From contig NZ_KZ614149.1 in assembly GCF_002886255.1 (NCBI RefSeq), positions 4,278,812 through 4,342,811 on the forward strand: a stretch of DNA of 64,000 nucleotides. Direction: 5' to 3'. The notes below the pieces were generated by a model, which was not told the DNA's origin, ran no database searches, and was given only the letters and a program-made list of their open reading frames with translations. This stretch comes from Alteribacillus bidgolensis (GTDB taxonomy: Bacteria > Bacillota > Bacilli > Bacillales > Marinococcaceae). Within the stretch, counting starts at the first letter, position 1. Each line of letters begins with the position of its first letter. Both the position numbers and the translations under genes were made by a program. This document shows positions 34,443 through 42,628 of this stretch, one piece after another.

Positions 34443-34645
34443 AAATGTTTTACCCCTTTATGTCATAGATGGTAAATTCTTCACTTATTTTCTTACAAAA
34501 CGCAGCATTTATACGTAGTACTAAAAACAGTAATGTAATAATTTTGTATTATAACTCAAGTCTTATTTTCATATTATGTTTGGGTAATGAAAGAGGAAGG
34601 AATAGACATAAATAAGCATATATTTAAGGGAAGGGAGGAATTAAT

Positions 34646-35167
34646 ATGAAATCAAAGAAAACAATCGCAGGTTTTATTATTGGTATCGTTATTGGTTTAG
34701 GAATATTCATTAATTCTGTACAAGCAGGCGAAAAAACGAATGCAAATCCTCAATGGCTGCCTTATACGATACAATATGCAGTAGATTATATGCTTAACGA
34801 GAGAATATTCGAAGTCCAAGAAAAGGACGATTGGAATTTCGTTTTGAATACACCAACAGGAGAAAAAAAACTAAAAAATAATGGACGCACACTATCAACG
34901 GAGGTTGGTGAGTTATTTGAGCAGGAAGGAGACACTAGTTATTTAGACAAATATAATGATAAAAAACTAACACTTAGAATAAGCAATCCTGATGTTTTGA
35001 GTTTAGATAAAAGGAATGCCGGGGAAATCACTCTAGCAGGTGATAAAATAAAAAGCATTAATGTTAAGGCATACGCTCAAAAAGAAGGGGCAGCTGTTTT
35101 ATACCTTGACCGTGTTAAAGACGGTAAGGTGACTACGTTGGCTCAAACGGAAATCGAAATAAAATAA
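34646..35167 (+). CDS. Secreted hypothetical protein (173 aa)
   Basis: Signal peptide MKSKKTIAGFIIGIVIGLGIFINSVQAGE, then a soluble mature domain of about 145 residues that I do not recognise. It contains WLPYTIQYAVDYMLNERIF and two beta-rich stretches. ATG 34646 has GGGAAGGGAGGAA just upstream. A GC-richer repeat begins right after the stop, and its own terminator is not evident. No function is claimed. Confidence 0.7.
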   Translation: MKSKKTIAGFIIGIVIGLGIFINSVQAGEKTNANPQWLPYTIQYAVDYMLNERIFEVQEKDDWNFVLNTPTGEKKLKNNGRTLSTEVGELFEQEGDTSYLDKYNDKKLTLRISNPDVLSLDKRNAGEITLAGDKIKSINVKAYAQKEGAAVLYLDRVKDGKVTTLAQTEIEIK

Positions 35168-35351
35168 AAAATATTGGGGTTGTCCCATAAATCGGGTCGG
35201 CTAAGAGAAAGGATCTTCTACGAAGAAATAAGGAACTTCTACTAAAACCGCACACGTCCTGTGTGCAACGTAGAAGCTACTGCATCCTGCGGGAAGTCCG
35301 TTCTATGACAACGCCGGCATTAGAACGTCCGGTTGGTCAAAGTAACAGTGA

Positions 35352-35478
35352 AGATCCCGCAGTGACGGCCTTTGCTCACGAGGAAGCTGAAGCGTTGCCC
35401 GCGGCAAAGGAGACACTACGAAAACGACCAAAAGAGAGTTTGAGTAGATGTTGCACTTGTGCCCTGAGGGTGAAAGCG
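35352..35478. repeat. Long dispersed repeat, copy 2
   Basis: Inverted relative of 16206-16325. Shared blocks in order: GATCCCGCAG, GAGGAAGCTGAAG, GCCCGCGGCAAA, CACTACGA, GAGTAGATG, CACTTGTGCCCTGAGGG and TGAAAGCG. It extends leftwards with unshared GC-rich sequence to about 35180, which contains CGTCCTGTGTGCAACGTAGAAG. A frame of 104 residues spans it but has no coding character. Confidence 0.78.
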
Positions 35479-35512
35479 AAGTATATTTCAGCAGAAGCGC
35501 CTTTCATTCACT

Positions 35513-36838
35513 TTATAATTTTGCGAATTTACTGCTTTGACCGCAAACTTTGTGAAGTTCCTCCAGCTGGCGGTTAATATAATCTTTATCCCAAGATAAA
35601 AGAGACTCTTGATCGATTCCTTCCATTACATATTCCGTGAATTTATAGACAACATTTTTAATTATGTCCGAATTGTTTGCTGCTATAACACACAGTGCTT
35701 TTAGACCTGCTGATAATACAGAAGTATCTTGAAAGCCATTTGGCGGATATAATAAAAGCATTTATAAAGATAGTCAGAAAAATCCGGTTTTTCCATTATT
35801 ACTCTTAATTTTTATCAAATGCACGAGGCAAGTGTTTGCTTCCAAAGTGGGATAATACTTTTCCAAGATTTTCAATACAATTTTACAACTGTATTTGGAT
35901 CATTTATTCCTGAAGAAACGCCCGAAGAGCAATTTCTGTAATTTTCGTTACCGCTATTTCCACTGTATCCTTGGAAGATCTCTCTGGTCCGATGGAAAAA
36001 AATTCATGATAGGTTTGGGATTATTAGGTGTCTCTAGTTCCCACTTTGAAAGAAATGTTCCCCTTTTTCTATGTAATCATTTATATTGGCGTTGATGCGC
36101 ACAATACAATCATCTTTTTGGGTTTGTTTAACTATTCCATTAATATCAATGTTTTGAATATAGCCAGAGTGTTCAGCATGAATAATACGAGGATTTATGT
36201 GATTAATATCTTCACTTTCCCAATCATCCATGGATCATCAGCTTCTATTTCTGTCTCTTTCTTAAATTCCTTGTCTATTTTCTCAATCGTATTTCGTGTT
36301 ATATAGTGCAGAAGACTGCTCACTTGAATCCAGCTTGACACATGGTGAATGAAGTACACAAAAACAAATGTACAAATGATGGCAAATAAGACGGCAAAAG
36401 AAAGAGCAATGAAATGAGTAACCGTTTCGGTTTCTCTTATGAGAAGCAGTAAAAGAATCGAATAAATAATACCAGCAATAAAAAATCCTAAAACACGCTG
36501 TGTGTTAAGGTCACTAATGAAATTTTGCAAGGTGCGAGGTGAAAATTCAGATATATAAGTGGTTAAAACAATCAAAAGGTTAAAACAATCAAAATGGTGG
36601 ATAACGTAATTGTCGTCATGGTAAGTAAGGCTGCTGAAATAGAACCTAAAATATTTTGAGCCAAATCAATATCCATAAACAAGGAATCAGGAATGAAACG
36701 ATGAAGATATTCCACACTCATAATGTGAGTGTCTATTTCTATACTTGCAATAGCTAACAAGAGGGCAGCTAAACCATATAAAGAAGGAATGTATAAAAAA
36801 TTAGAGCGGATACGTAGCAGCATATTTTTAAGTGACAT
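35513..36838 (-). pseudogene. DUF2254 membrane protein, multiply frameshifted
   Basis: Reading segments in three frames rebuilds a DUF2254 protein. Pieces in order: MSLKNMLLRIRSNFLYIPSL ... STILIVLT (36838-36575); TYISEFSPRTLQNF ... SVLHYITR-like membrane part (to 36195); SGYIQNIDINGIV ... EKGEHFFQSGN (36231-36034); EIAVTKITEIALRA, SSGINDPNTVVK, CIENLGKVLSHFGSKHLPRAF; and the C-terminal part ending at 35513. At least five shifts are needed. The first is caused by a perfect 17-base tandem duplication (36561-36594). ATG 36838 lies behind GAGGAGGGAAATA. The gene cannot be functional. Confidence 0.85.
36561..36594. repeat. 17-bp perfect tandem duplication inside the DUF2254 pseudogene
   Basis: The unit GGTTAAAACAATCAAAA is present twice, 36561-36577 and 36578-36594. 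With one copy removed, the reading frame STILIVLTTYISEF is continuous; seventeen extra bases throw the frame. Confidence 0.95.
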
Positions 36839-36964
36839 TATTTCCCTCCTCAAAGCTTTCCCTAGTTTTACAAGAAATGATTTATTCGTACTTTTATTTT
36901 CTGAATAATTTTATAGTGTTTGAAGAAAATACAGGTAATGAAAGGATAGAGGAGGGAAAGTAAG

Positions 36965-37288
36965 TTGAAATATAATAATGGTTTTAAACTTGCAATGTTG
37001 TTAGTTATGGCAGCCTTTTTTGTGATTCCGGCAAACATCGGCCTAGCTCAGCCGGAGTATGCTAAATGGGGTCAAGCAGCGGTCAACGAGGTGAAATCAG
37101 AGTATCCTGATTATGAACTAAAGGACTATTCATATGACGGTAAAGTTGTTATTTCCGATGAAAGAGAACAATTTACGTTTACGATGACTCTTGAAAAGAA
37201 TGGAGAATCACAAAAAGTAAAAGCATATGTGTTAACGAATCCACAAACAGAAGAACAAATAGAAGTTTCTCTTGAAGAAATAGAATAA
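36965..37288 (+). CDS. DUF3889 family secreted protein (YqzG-like)
   Basis: A 107-aa exported protein: signal peptide (MKYNNGFKLAMLLVMAAFFV, cleavage near IGLAQ) and a small domain with PEYAKWGQAAVNEVKSEYP, DYSYDGKVVISDEREQFTFTMTLEK and KAYVLTNPQTEEQI, the DUF3889 pattern seen in YqzG-like proteins of bacilli. TTG 36965 is used because GGAGGGAAAG precedes it. A terminator follows. Function unknown. Confidence 0.8.
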   Translation: MKYNNGFKLAMLLVMAAFFVIPANIGLAQPEYAKWGQAAVNEVKSEYPDYELKDYSYDGKVVISDEREQFTFTMTLEKNGESQKVKAYVLTNPQTEEQIEVSLEEIE

Positions 37289-37302
37289 TGATGAAAAGAG
37301 TA

Positions 37303-37337
37303 CGGGCAGTCTAGAAAGAAGGACTGCTCGTTTTTTT
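37303..37337 (+). terminator. Rho-independent terminator
   Basis: CGGGCAGTC (37303-37311) / GACTGCTCG (37322-37330), one wobble, then seven T. Confidence 0.88.
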
Positions 37338-37417
37338 CATTCGTTCCGAATAGGACCGGTATGTGGTAAATAAAATAAAAAAAAGGAATGGTATAACCTG
37401 CGCGGGAGGGGAAGCAA

Positions 37418-38653
37418 TTGTTTACATATAAACATTTTCTATACAATGCACAAAGTAAGATCGAAAGCATGCTTCATAATGTTCATTCAAAAAAACGATG
37501 GAAAGAAATAATAATAGAAAAGGAAGATGTGCAATGGGTCAAGGATCAAATAAAAAAGAATGGAAATCAAAACGATAAAGTTCCTGCTTCTGTATTACCT
37601 GATGAGCGAGTAATAGTAGAACGTATTAAGGAAAAAACAACAAAACAGAACAGAAATAATGTCACAAGAACAGAAGCATACAAAGAGGTATTTTTGAAAC
37701 ATCCGGAACTCCATTGGGCATTTTTGGCTCACATGGTATCTAGAAACGGCGGATGGTGTATGACAGACCTTAAAGGCGACTTGCTGCCTTATTTGTTAAA
37801 TAGTAAAGAGCGGGAGCATTTATATGAATTCTTTGAAAGAGTAAATGCTTTAATATTTCAAGACGCCTATCCTCAACTGCTCTTATATGAAGAAAGTAAA
37901 AACCAAAAGAAAAACTTGTTTCACCTATTGCCAGTCTTTTGCGTTTCTGCATTTATGCGTCCTTTTTGGAATCATTTTTTAGAAAACCAAAATTCTGCGT
38001 TACTTACTGTCGCATTAATAATAAATGAGCAGCATTATATTGAGGACAGAGTCATTCAGCGTGAATATTTTCAGAAATATGTCCTTCAAACGTTGAAATT
38101 CAAGGGTCAGGAAGCTATTCAATTAACACAAGTTGTATTTCCGTACGCTATATCTAAATTCCCCTGGCAATCGAATAAATATAGATTGGCCGGGTTAATT
38201 ATTGAAAATTTCGAAAATGTGAATGAACGAATAGCAGTCGGGAAAAAATTGTATGCCATCTTGTTTGGAATCGAAGAGGTGTATGCCGGGGCATGTTCCT
38301 TTGCTAAAGGACACCGGCACACAGGATCCCGCTCCGATTATTGGGAATATATGTTTTCAAGCAGTGAAGAATATATGCATAGGAGTTATGGAAAAGAAAG
38401 GATAATTGCTTGCAAATTGATCGAAGGAGCGCCGCTATTTTACAGTCCAGCTTTAACTGAAGCCTGGGAAGACAAGCCAGTGGAACCACCTGACATTTTT
38501 GAATGGTTCAAAGATTTTTCTGTTTTTGATTATTTGCAGACTTACTCTGTTCCCACTATTTTTGATATGACGAGCGAATATTGTTTTGGACTAAATAAAA
38601 TGGAACTTGCCGTGTTAACAAAAGGTGCCATGAAACATCAGGGGCGAGGCTGA
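37418..38653 (+). CDS. DUF2515 family protein (YppC-like)
   Basis: A 411-aa protein of the DUF2515/YppC family, so far of unknown function in bacilli. Family landmarks: KTTKQNRNNVTRTEAYKEVFLKHPELHWAFLAHMVSRNGGWCMTDLKG, FERVNALIFQDAYPQLLLYEESK, and the C-terminal HRHTGSRSDYWEYMF. It has no signal peptide. TTG 37418 with GGGAGGGG upstream is a reasonable start. It stands alone between two small exported-protein genes. Confidence 0.85.
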   Translation: MFTYKHFLYNAQSKIESMLHNVHSKKRWKEIIIEKEDVQWVKDQIKKNGNQNDKVPASVLPDERVIVERIKEKTTKQNRNNVTRTEAYKEVFLKHPELHWAFLAHMVSRNGGWCMTDLKGDLLPYLLNSKEREHLYEFFERVNALIFQDAYPQLLLYEESKNQKKNLFHLLPVFCVSAFMRPFWNHFLENQNSALLTVALIINEQHYIEDRVIQREYFQKYVLQTLKFKGQEAIQLTQVVFPYAISKFPWQSNKYRLAGLIIENFENVNERIAVGKKLYAILFGIEEVYAGACSFAKGHRHTGSRSDYWEYMFSSSEEYMHRSYGKERIIACKLIEGAPLFYSPALTEAWEDKPVEPPDIFEWFKDFSVFDYLQTYSVPTIFDMTSEYCFGLNKMELAVLTKGAMKHQGRG

Positions 38654-38767
38654 CTTGTATCGCTGCATATACACCCTTTATTAAATTATTATTATCTTAG
38701 AGAGGACTTTATTTGCTATGACACTTTATTTACTTATAAATGGCAGTTATATTTGGAATACCCATTG

Positions 38768-38815
38768 TTAGAACAACTTGGTTTTCCGTCAAGTGAAGAC
38801 GACGGAAGCTTTATT
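38768..38815 (-). repeat. Short dispersed repeat, degraded copy
   Basis: TTAGAACAACTTGG, TTTTCCGTCAAGT and GACGGAAG follow the layout of the copy at 44394-44462. The left hairpin is preserved with changes; the right tail is lost. Confidence 0.55.
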
Positions 38816-38830
38816 GCTTAGCAATATTAA

Positions 38831-38852
38831 GGAACGGGAAAGCTCCCGTTCC
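38831..38852 (-). terminator. Terminator-like hairpin of sodC
   Basis: GGAACGGGA (38831-38839), AAGC loop, TCCCGTTCC (38844-38852), perfect 9-bp stem. On the minus strand it is followed by TTAATATTG, so T run is weak. Confidence 0.7.
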
Positions 38853-38866
38853 ATCTCGTTTAATCT

Positions 38867-39544
38867 TTATTCCGTTTGTTCCTCTATTACACCGCATGCT
38901 AAACGATCTCCTGCGTCTCCGGATGGCTGGGATTCGTAGTCATCGGCCTCTTCATGTATAACTAATGCTGTGGCGTCTTCATCTAATAAGGAATTCTCTT
39001 GTCCGGAGGCAAACGTTACATCTTCAACAGTAAATTCTTCAGAGACTTGTCCGTTTTCATTTGTTGTTATATTTGGTAAATCTCCTGCATGTGGTCCGTC
39101 TTCTGAGTCAAAGCCATGATCGGAATCGTCTGGATTAAAATGACCGCCTGCTGACTCAAAATCAGGTGCTTCACATTTGCCTGTCTCGTGAATGTGAAAT
39201 CCATGTTCACTATCTTCTGGAAGGCCGGACGCTTCAAGCTGTATTTTAATTCCCTCATCGGTTTCTTCTAAGTTAGCGGTGCCGATCTCATTTTCTTCAC
39301 CGTTCATCAATGAAACCGTAATGGGGTCTTGATTTGCTGCTTCTTCTTGTTCTGTGCTTTCATTTTCCGTCCCCTCTGATGTTTCTTCCTCTGTTCCATC
39401 GGTGTCTTCGTCTTCTTCTAACTCAGGAGAATCTGGATTTTCGTCGGTGTCTGGTTCATCCGTAATATCTTCTTGTCCGCAAGCGTAAAGTCCGAATGAT
39501 ACAAAAAATAATACAATAATAAGTATGCTCCTCTGTTTGATCAT
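38867..39544 (-). CDS. sodC: Cu/Zn superoxide dismutase lipoprotein
   Basis: A 225-aa exported superoxide dismutase. Lipoprotein signal with lipobox LYAC (residue about 22), a strongly acidic linker (about 25-70), then the SOD fold. All metal ligands are present: the copper pair in GFHIHETGKC, bridging His in GGHFNP, zinc ligands His in DSDHGF and HAGDLPN (His and Asp), and the last copper His in ALVIHEEADDY. The disulphide Cys pair and catalytic Arg (GDRLACGVI) are also present. This differs from Bacillus subtilis YojM, which lacks part of the copper site. ATG 39544 is chosen for its AGAGGAGGATG site. It detoxifies superoxide at the cell surface. Confidence 0.92.
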   Translation of the reverse strand: MIKQRSILIIVLFFVSFGLYACGQEDITDEPDTDENPDSPELEEDEDTDGTEEETSEGTENESTEQEEAANQDPITVSLMNGEENEIGTANLEETDEGIKIQLEASGLPEDSEHGFHIHETGKCEAPDFESAGGHFNPDDSDHGFDSEDGPHAGDLPNITTNENGQVSEEFTVEDVTFASGQENSLLDEDATALVIHEEADDYESQPSGDAGDRLACGVIEEQTE

Positions 39545-39680
39545 AGAAATACATCCTCCTCTAAACTTTTCCATATTCTGTTACCTTTTCTCCTTTATGT
39601 TAAACGTGGTATGGAAAAGTTAAGAAGAAGGTCGGAGAAAGTTATATAATGCAAAAATCATGGTTTTATATATCTCATGA

Positions 39681-40608
39681 TTAAAAAAATGAAGCGGTTG
39701 GCTCCAAAATAGTAAGAGTATTGTTTACCGTATCAAGGTTTGCCATAGCACCTATAGGCACAGCAGCTTTGAATAATCCGTGAGCAGTTGTTAATCCTGT
39801 CATCAAAGGTTTATCCAGTGGAACAAGGAAATTTTCAATTACTTCTTCATATGATTCTCCATACGAAACAGGACATCCTGTGCACTCTCCCATTATAATA
39901 CCAAGGCAATCGTCAAATTTCCCTGCCATTTCAAGATGTTTTAAATATCGATACACTGTATTCGATTGGTTCATGGGTATCTTCTAAAACGATAATTTTG
40001 CCAGCTGTATCGATTTCAAATGGCGTGCCCAGCATTCCAACGAATGAAGTTAGGGTGCCGCCAACAATGGGGGCAGTGACATTTCCCAGAACACGGCTGA
40101 CCAGTGGAATATCGGGCGGGTTTTCTATTTGCCTGGGGGATTCTAATGTAGACACAGCGGAATAAAATTGGTCAAAATTGTAGGCTGGGGCAGTTAGGCT
40201 GAAATCGACCAGCATAAAACTCTGAAAGGTAACAAGATCTCCAAATTGGTATAAAGCATTTAATAAAGTTGTTATGTCACTGTACCCTGTGACTATTTTA
40301 GGGTTATTGCGAATTAATTGAAAATCAAGATATGGGAGAATCCCAGCCACTCCAACCCCGCCCCGCGAAGGAAGAATCATTTTTACTTCATCTTCTGCAA
40401 TCATTCGCATAAAATCAAACGCGCGCTCCTCACCTGATCCGGCAAGAAAACCGTCACGCGCATATACATAATCTTCCAATATGACATTAAACCCCAACTC
40501 ACGCAATATCTCAATTCTAGGATTTGCAGCAGCTGGATCAATGGGACTTCCTAGAGTAACGATTCCAATTGTGTCACCCGCTTGAAGAAGCGGAGGTTTA
40601 TTCGCCAA
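39681..40608 (-). pseudogene. LD-carboxypeptidase (peptidase S66), frameshifted
   Basis: Peptidase family S66, cleaving L,D-peptide bonds of peptidoglycan fragments or microcin-like substrates. The first frame (40608-39931, TTG start behind AGGGATG) carries the nucleophile Ser in VTGYSDITTLL. It breaks within EDTHEPIEYS; the second frame continues VYRYLKHLEMAGKFDDCLGIIMGEC to GLTTAHGLFKAAVPIGAMANLD with the catalytic His, and ends at 39681. A single extra base near 39970 explains the break. Either a recent inactivation or a sequence error; otherwise the protein would be a full 305 aa. Confidence 0.85.
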
Positions 40609-40697
40609 TTTTCATCCCTGCCTTTTTGCCAATACATTTAATAGATGTATATGGAAAAAAAGGTAGAATCATCACAGGATCAATAAACTTCCTATAA

Positions 40698-41048
40698 TTA
40701 TTTAAATACAGCCTGGCAAGCCAGACGATAATTAGCATCAATTTCTTTTCCTAACTTTTTTTTCTCTGCTTCATTAACGGAAGTTAACATGCTATTACCT
40801 TTCAATAATTTAACACGACATTTACCACACGTCCCTTTTTTACACTTATAGTCAAGCTCAAATTCTTGATTTAAAGCACTATTAAGAACGGTGTTATTAC
40901 GGTCCGGTTTAATCTTAAATGTATTTTGATGCTGCTGGATTTCAATAAAATTTTCTGAAGTTTGAGCGGGAACAGAAGAACTTTCAAATTTCCTATTAAA
41001 AGCAGAACTGCCTGGTTTCAAGGAACCAATTGTCAATTTATTTGTCAC
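40698..41048 (-). CDS. 2Fe-2S ferredoxin with N-terminal encapsulin targeting peptide
   Basis: A 116-aa plant-type 2Fe-2S ferredoxin: Cys69, Cys74, Cys77 and Cys111 in CKKGTCGKC ... YRLACQAVF. The N terminus carries LTIGSLKPG (residues 5-13), the encapsulation signal seen in encapsulin cargos and nearly the same as LTVGSLKK at the end of the IMEF cargo encoded nearby. A 35-residue flexible linker follows. Such ferredoxins are known companions of IMEF encapsulins and are proposed to supply electrons to release stored iron. GTG 41046-41048 is the start, behind AGGAAAGGTG. The gene is separated from the shell gene by a plus-strand gene. Confidence 0.92.
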   Translation of the reverse strand: MTNKLTIGSLKPGSSAFNRKFESSSVPAQTSENFIEIQQHQNTFKIKPDRNNTVLNSALNQEFELDYKCKKGTCGKCRVKLLKGNSMLTSVNEAEKKKLGKEIDANYRLACQAVFK

Positions 41049-41100
41049 AGATAGTCACCTTTCCTAATTATATATTTGCATTTAATATTCAGAATGTATA

Positions 41101-41151
41101 TTGACCTAAGGCTGTTTTTCACTTACAATTATGATAATGAGAATCGTTATC
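41101..41151 (+). promoter_or_regulatory. SigA promoter with Fur box
   Basis: TTGACC (41101-41106), 17 bases, TACAAT (41124-41129). Right after the -10 comes GATAATGAGAATCGTTATC (41133-41151), 17 of 19 matches to the Fur box GATAATGATAATCATTATC. Iron-loaded Fur would block this promoter, so the 154-aa gene should be on in iron shortage. The box also lies about 85 bases before the ferredoxin start on the other strand. Confidence 0.9.
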
Positions 41152-41192
41152 ATAAAAAGTGATTGATATACTGGAAAAGGAGAGGTATCAGC

Positions 41193-41657
41193 ATGAAAAA
41201 CCAGATTAATGGCTATGATGATATGTATACCGTCCTTGCGAATGAAAGAAAAGTTGGAGGTGTAATTGAAAGTGAGTACCTCCGTCTCTCAAGCGGCGAT
41301 GAATTTTATAACGTAGTTATAACAAAAGTTGAGTTAATAGGGTCTGCATTATGTTCCATTGGATGTGTGACCGAGAATGGACAAAAGCTTATTGTAAATG
41401 CTAAAGACATTAGTATGATTCATCAGCCAGAACATAAGAAAATATTCGAAATACGTAATCAAACATTTAAACATACAAAGATGAAGGAAAAATTAAAATA
41501 TTTAAAACGTCTTTTTGAGTTAAATGAAGGAAGTTACAACCCGTTTTTCAAAGAGGAAGCTGCAATGATTATTGAAGATATTGGCTTAAGTAATGCTAAG
41601 CAAGAAATTGACGTGAGTGTTATATATCCAGAAGAAAAAGTTTATACCATAGCATAA
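41193..41657 (+). CDS. Fur-controlled hypothetical protein (154 aa) inside the encapsulin locus
   Basis: I do not recognise this protein. It is soluble, without signal peptide, transmembrane segment, cysteine motif (only two Cys, in SALCSIGCVTENG) or a targeting peptide of the LTVGSL kind. The N-terminal half is beta-rich (VGGVIESEYLRLSSGDEFYNVVITKVELIG); the C-terminal half is helical and basic (HKKIFEIRNQTFKHTKMKEKLKYLKRLFEL). ATG 41193 is preferred to earlier starts because GGAGAGG lies before it. A Fur box covers its promoter. It is convergent with the encapsulin gene and divergent from the ferredoxin, so a role in iron release or in sensing is plausible but unproven. Confidence 0.75.
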   Translation: MKNQINGYDDMYTVLANERKVGGVIESEYLRLSSGDEFYNVVITKVELIGSALCSIGCVTENGQKLIVNAKDISMIHQPEHKKIFEIRNQTFKHTKMKEKLKYLKRLFELNEGSYNPFFKEEAAMIIEDIGLSNAKQEIDVSVIYPEEKVYTIA

Positions 41658-41684
41658 AGAATATGTTGATTCATATAGAAGAAG

Positions 41685-41725
41685 CAGGGTCAGTTCTCTC
41701 TTAAAAGAAGCTGACCCTGTTTTTG
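41685..41725. terminator. Bidirectional terminator between the Fur-controlled gene and encapsulin
   Basis: CAGGGTCAG (41685-41693) / CTGACCCTG (41711-41719), perfect stem, followed by TTTTTG on the plus strand. Confidence 0.88.
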
Positions 41726-41764
41726 TTTTACTTGTCCAACGCTTCTGTCGAAGCCTTAAGCTCT

Positions 41765-42613
41765 TTACTTTTCAACATCTTCAAGTGTACAAATAGCTGT
41801 TGGGCGCTTAATTCGTAACGCAATAGCTTCATACACCCTAAATAGGTAGTTCATATTTTCTTCGTCTAAGAATGAAGTGTCAAAATCACTAGCTATAGCA
41901 AGATCGAGATTTTGCTTTCCAGTATCGACTACCACTCCGCGGCTGCCTCTGATCATTGGAGATTGAAAAACACCTGCTGTCATCAGTTCACGGACATGTT
42001 CAATTTCTAATACATGCGTGTCTTGGTGAACACGGTGAATAAGAGCGTATAATTCTGGTGAAAGAACCAGAGCAAAAGGACCGGTATGCCCCATTTTTAA
42101 CAATTTATTTCTTGCTTCCACGACATCCGTAAAAGCATTTCCCGATTTCATCCAGTCACTGCGAATATGAGACAGTTTGCCTTTTATATTCATGATCCCT
42201 TTAAGATCAAATTCTTTTGAGCCATTAAAGATGAGATCATCCTCTAGTAGAGCACATTGCTGTGCTGCATTAGCGGAAGCAGAATAATCAATGGGACTGT
42301 TCAATGTTTTAGCTTGTTGAATATCACGCCAAAACAGAATAAAGTCTTTATATAAAAGCGGAATCGTAAGGTTGACTCGGCGGGTTGGATTGGATAGCTC
42401 AGAATCTGCCCCGTGAAAACTCATTCCGCCTCTGCCAGGGGCTTCATAGATGTCTGTAGGAACAGATTGCATCCCTTCTCCAAGTGGACCGTAAATATCG
42501 ATAAAACGTCTGCCGACCAGCTGTTTTTTCGCATGTTCGAATACTGTTTGATCTAGTTCATTCCACTCACTATTATTTAATGGTGAATCAGCATATAGAT
42601 TTGTTTTGTCCAT
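41765..42613 (-). CDS. enc: Encapsulin shell protein (family 1)
   Basis: A 282-aa HK97-fold shell protein. Encapsulin landmarks: NLYADSPLNNSEWNELDQTVFEHAKKQLVGRRFIDIYGPLGEG at the N terminus, the E-loop region with SELSNPTRRVNLTIPLLYKDFILFWRDI, SASANAAQQCALLEDDLIFNG, and HTGPFALVLSPELYALIHRVH. The C terminus, RVYEAIALRIKRPTAICTLE, binds cargo peptides in relatives. The length and cargo type place it with the IMEF systems, whose shells are large T=4 iron-storage compartments. ATG 42611-42613 lies behind AAAGGGAGG. The cargo gene precedes it by 15 bases, in one operon. Confidence 0.95.
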   Translation of the reverse strand: MDKTNLYADSPLNNSEWNELDQTVFEHAKKQLVGRRFIDIYGPLGEGMQSVPTDIYEAPGRGGMSFHGADSELSNPTRRVNLTIPLLYKDFILFWRDIQQAKTLNSPIDYSASANAAQQCALLEDDLIFNGSKEFDLKGIMNIKGKLSHIRSDWMKSGNAFTDVVEARNKLLKMGHTGPFALVLSPELYALIHRVHQDTHVLEIEHVRELMTAGVFQSPMIRGSRGVVVDTGKQNLDLAIASDFDTSFLDEENMNYLFRVYEAIALRIKRPTAICTLEDVEK

Positions 42614-42628
42614 GATAGAGACCTCCCT

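Noticed and set aside
35263..35577. A 104-aa open frame across the GC-rich repeat
   Set aside because: It lies in the long repeat, has no ribosome binding site, and the matching part at 16.2 kb does not keep a frame.
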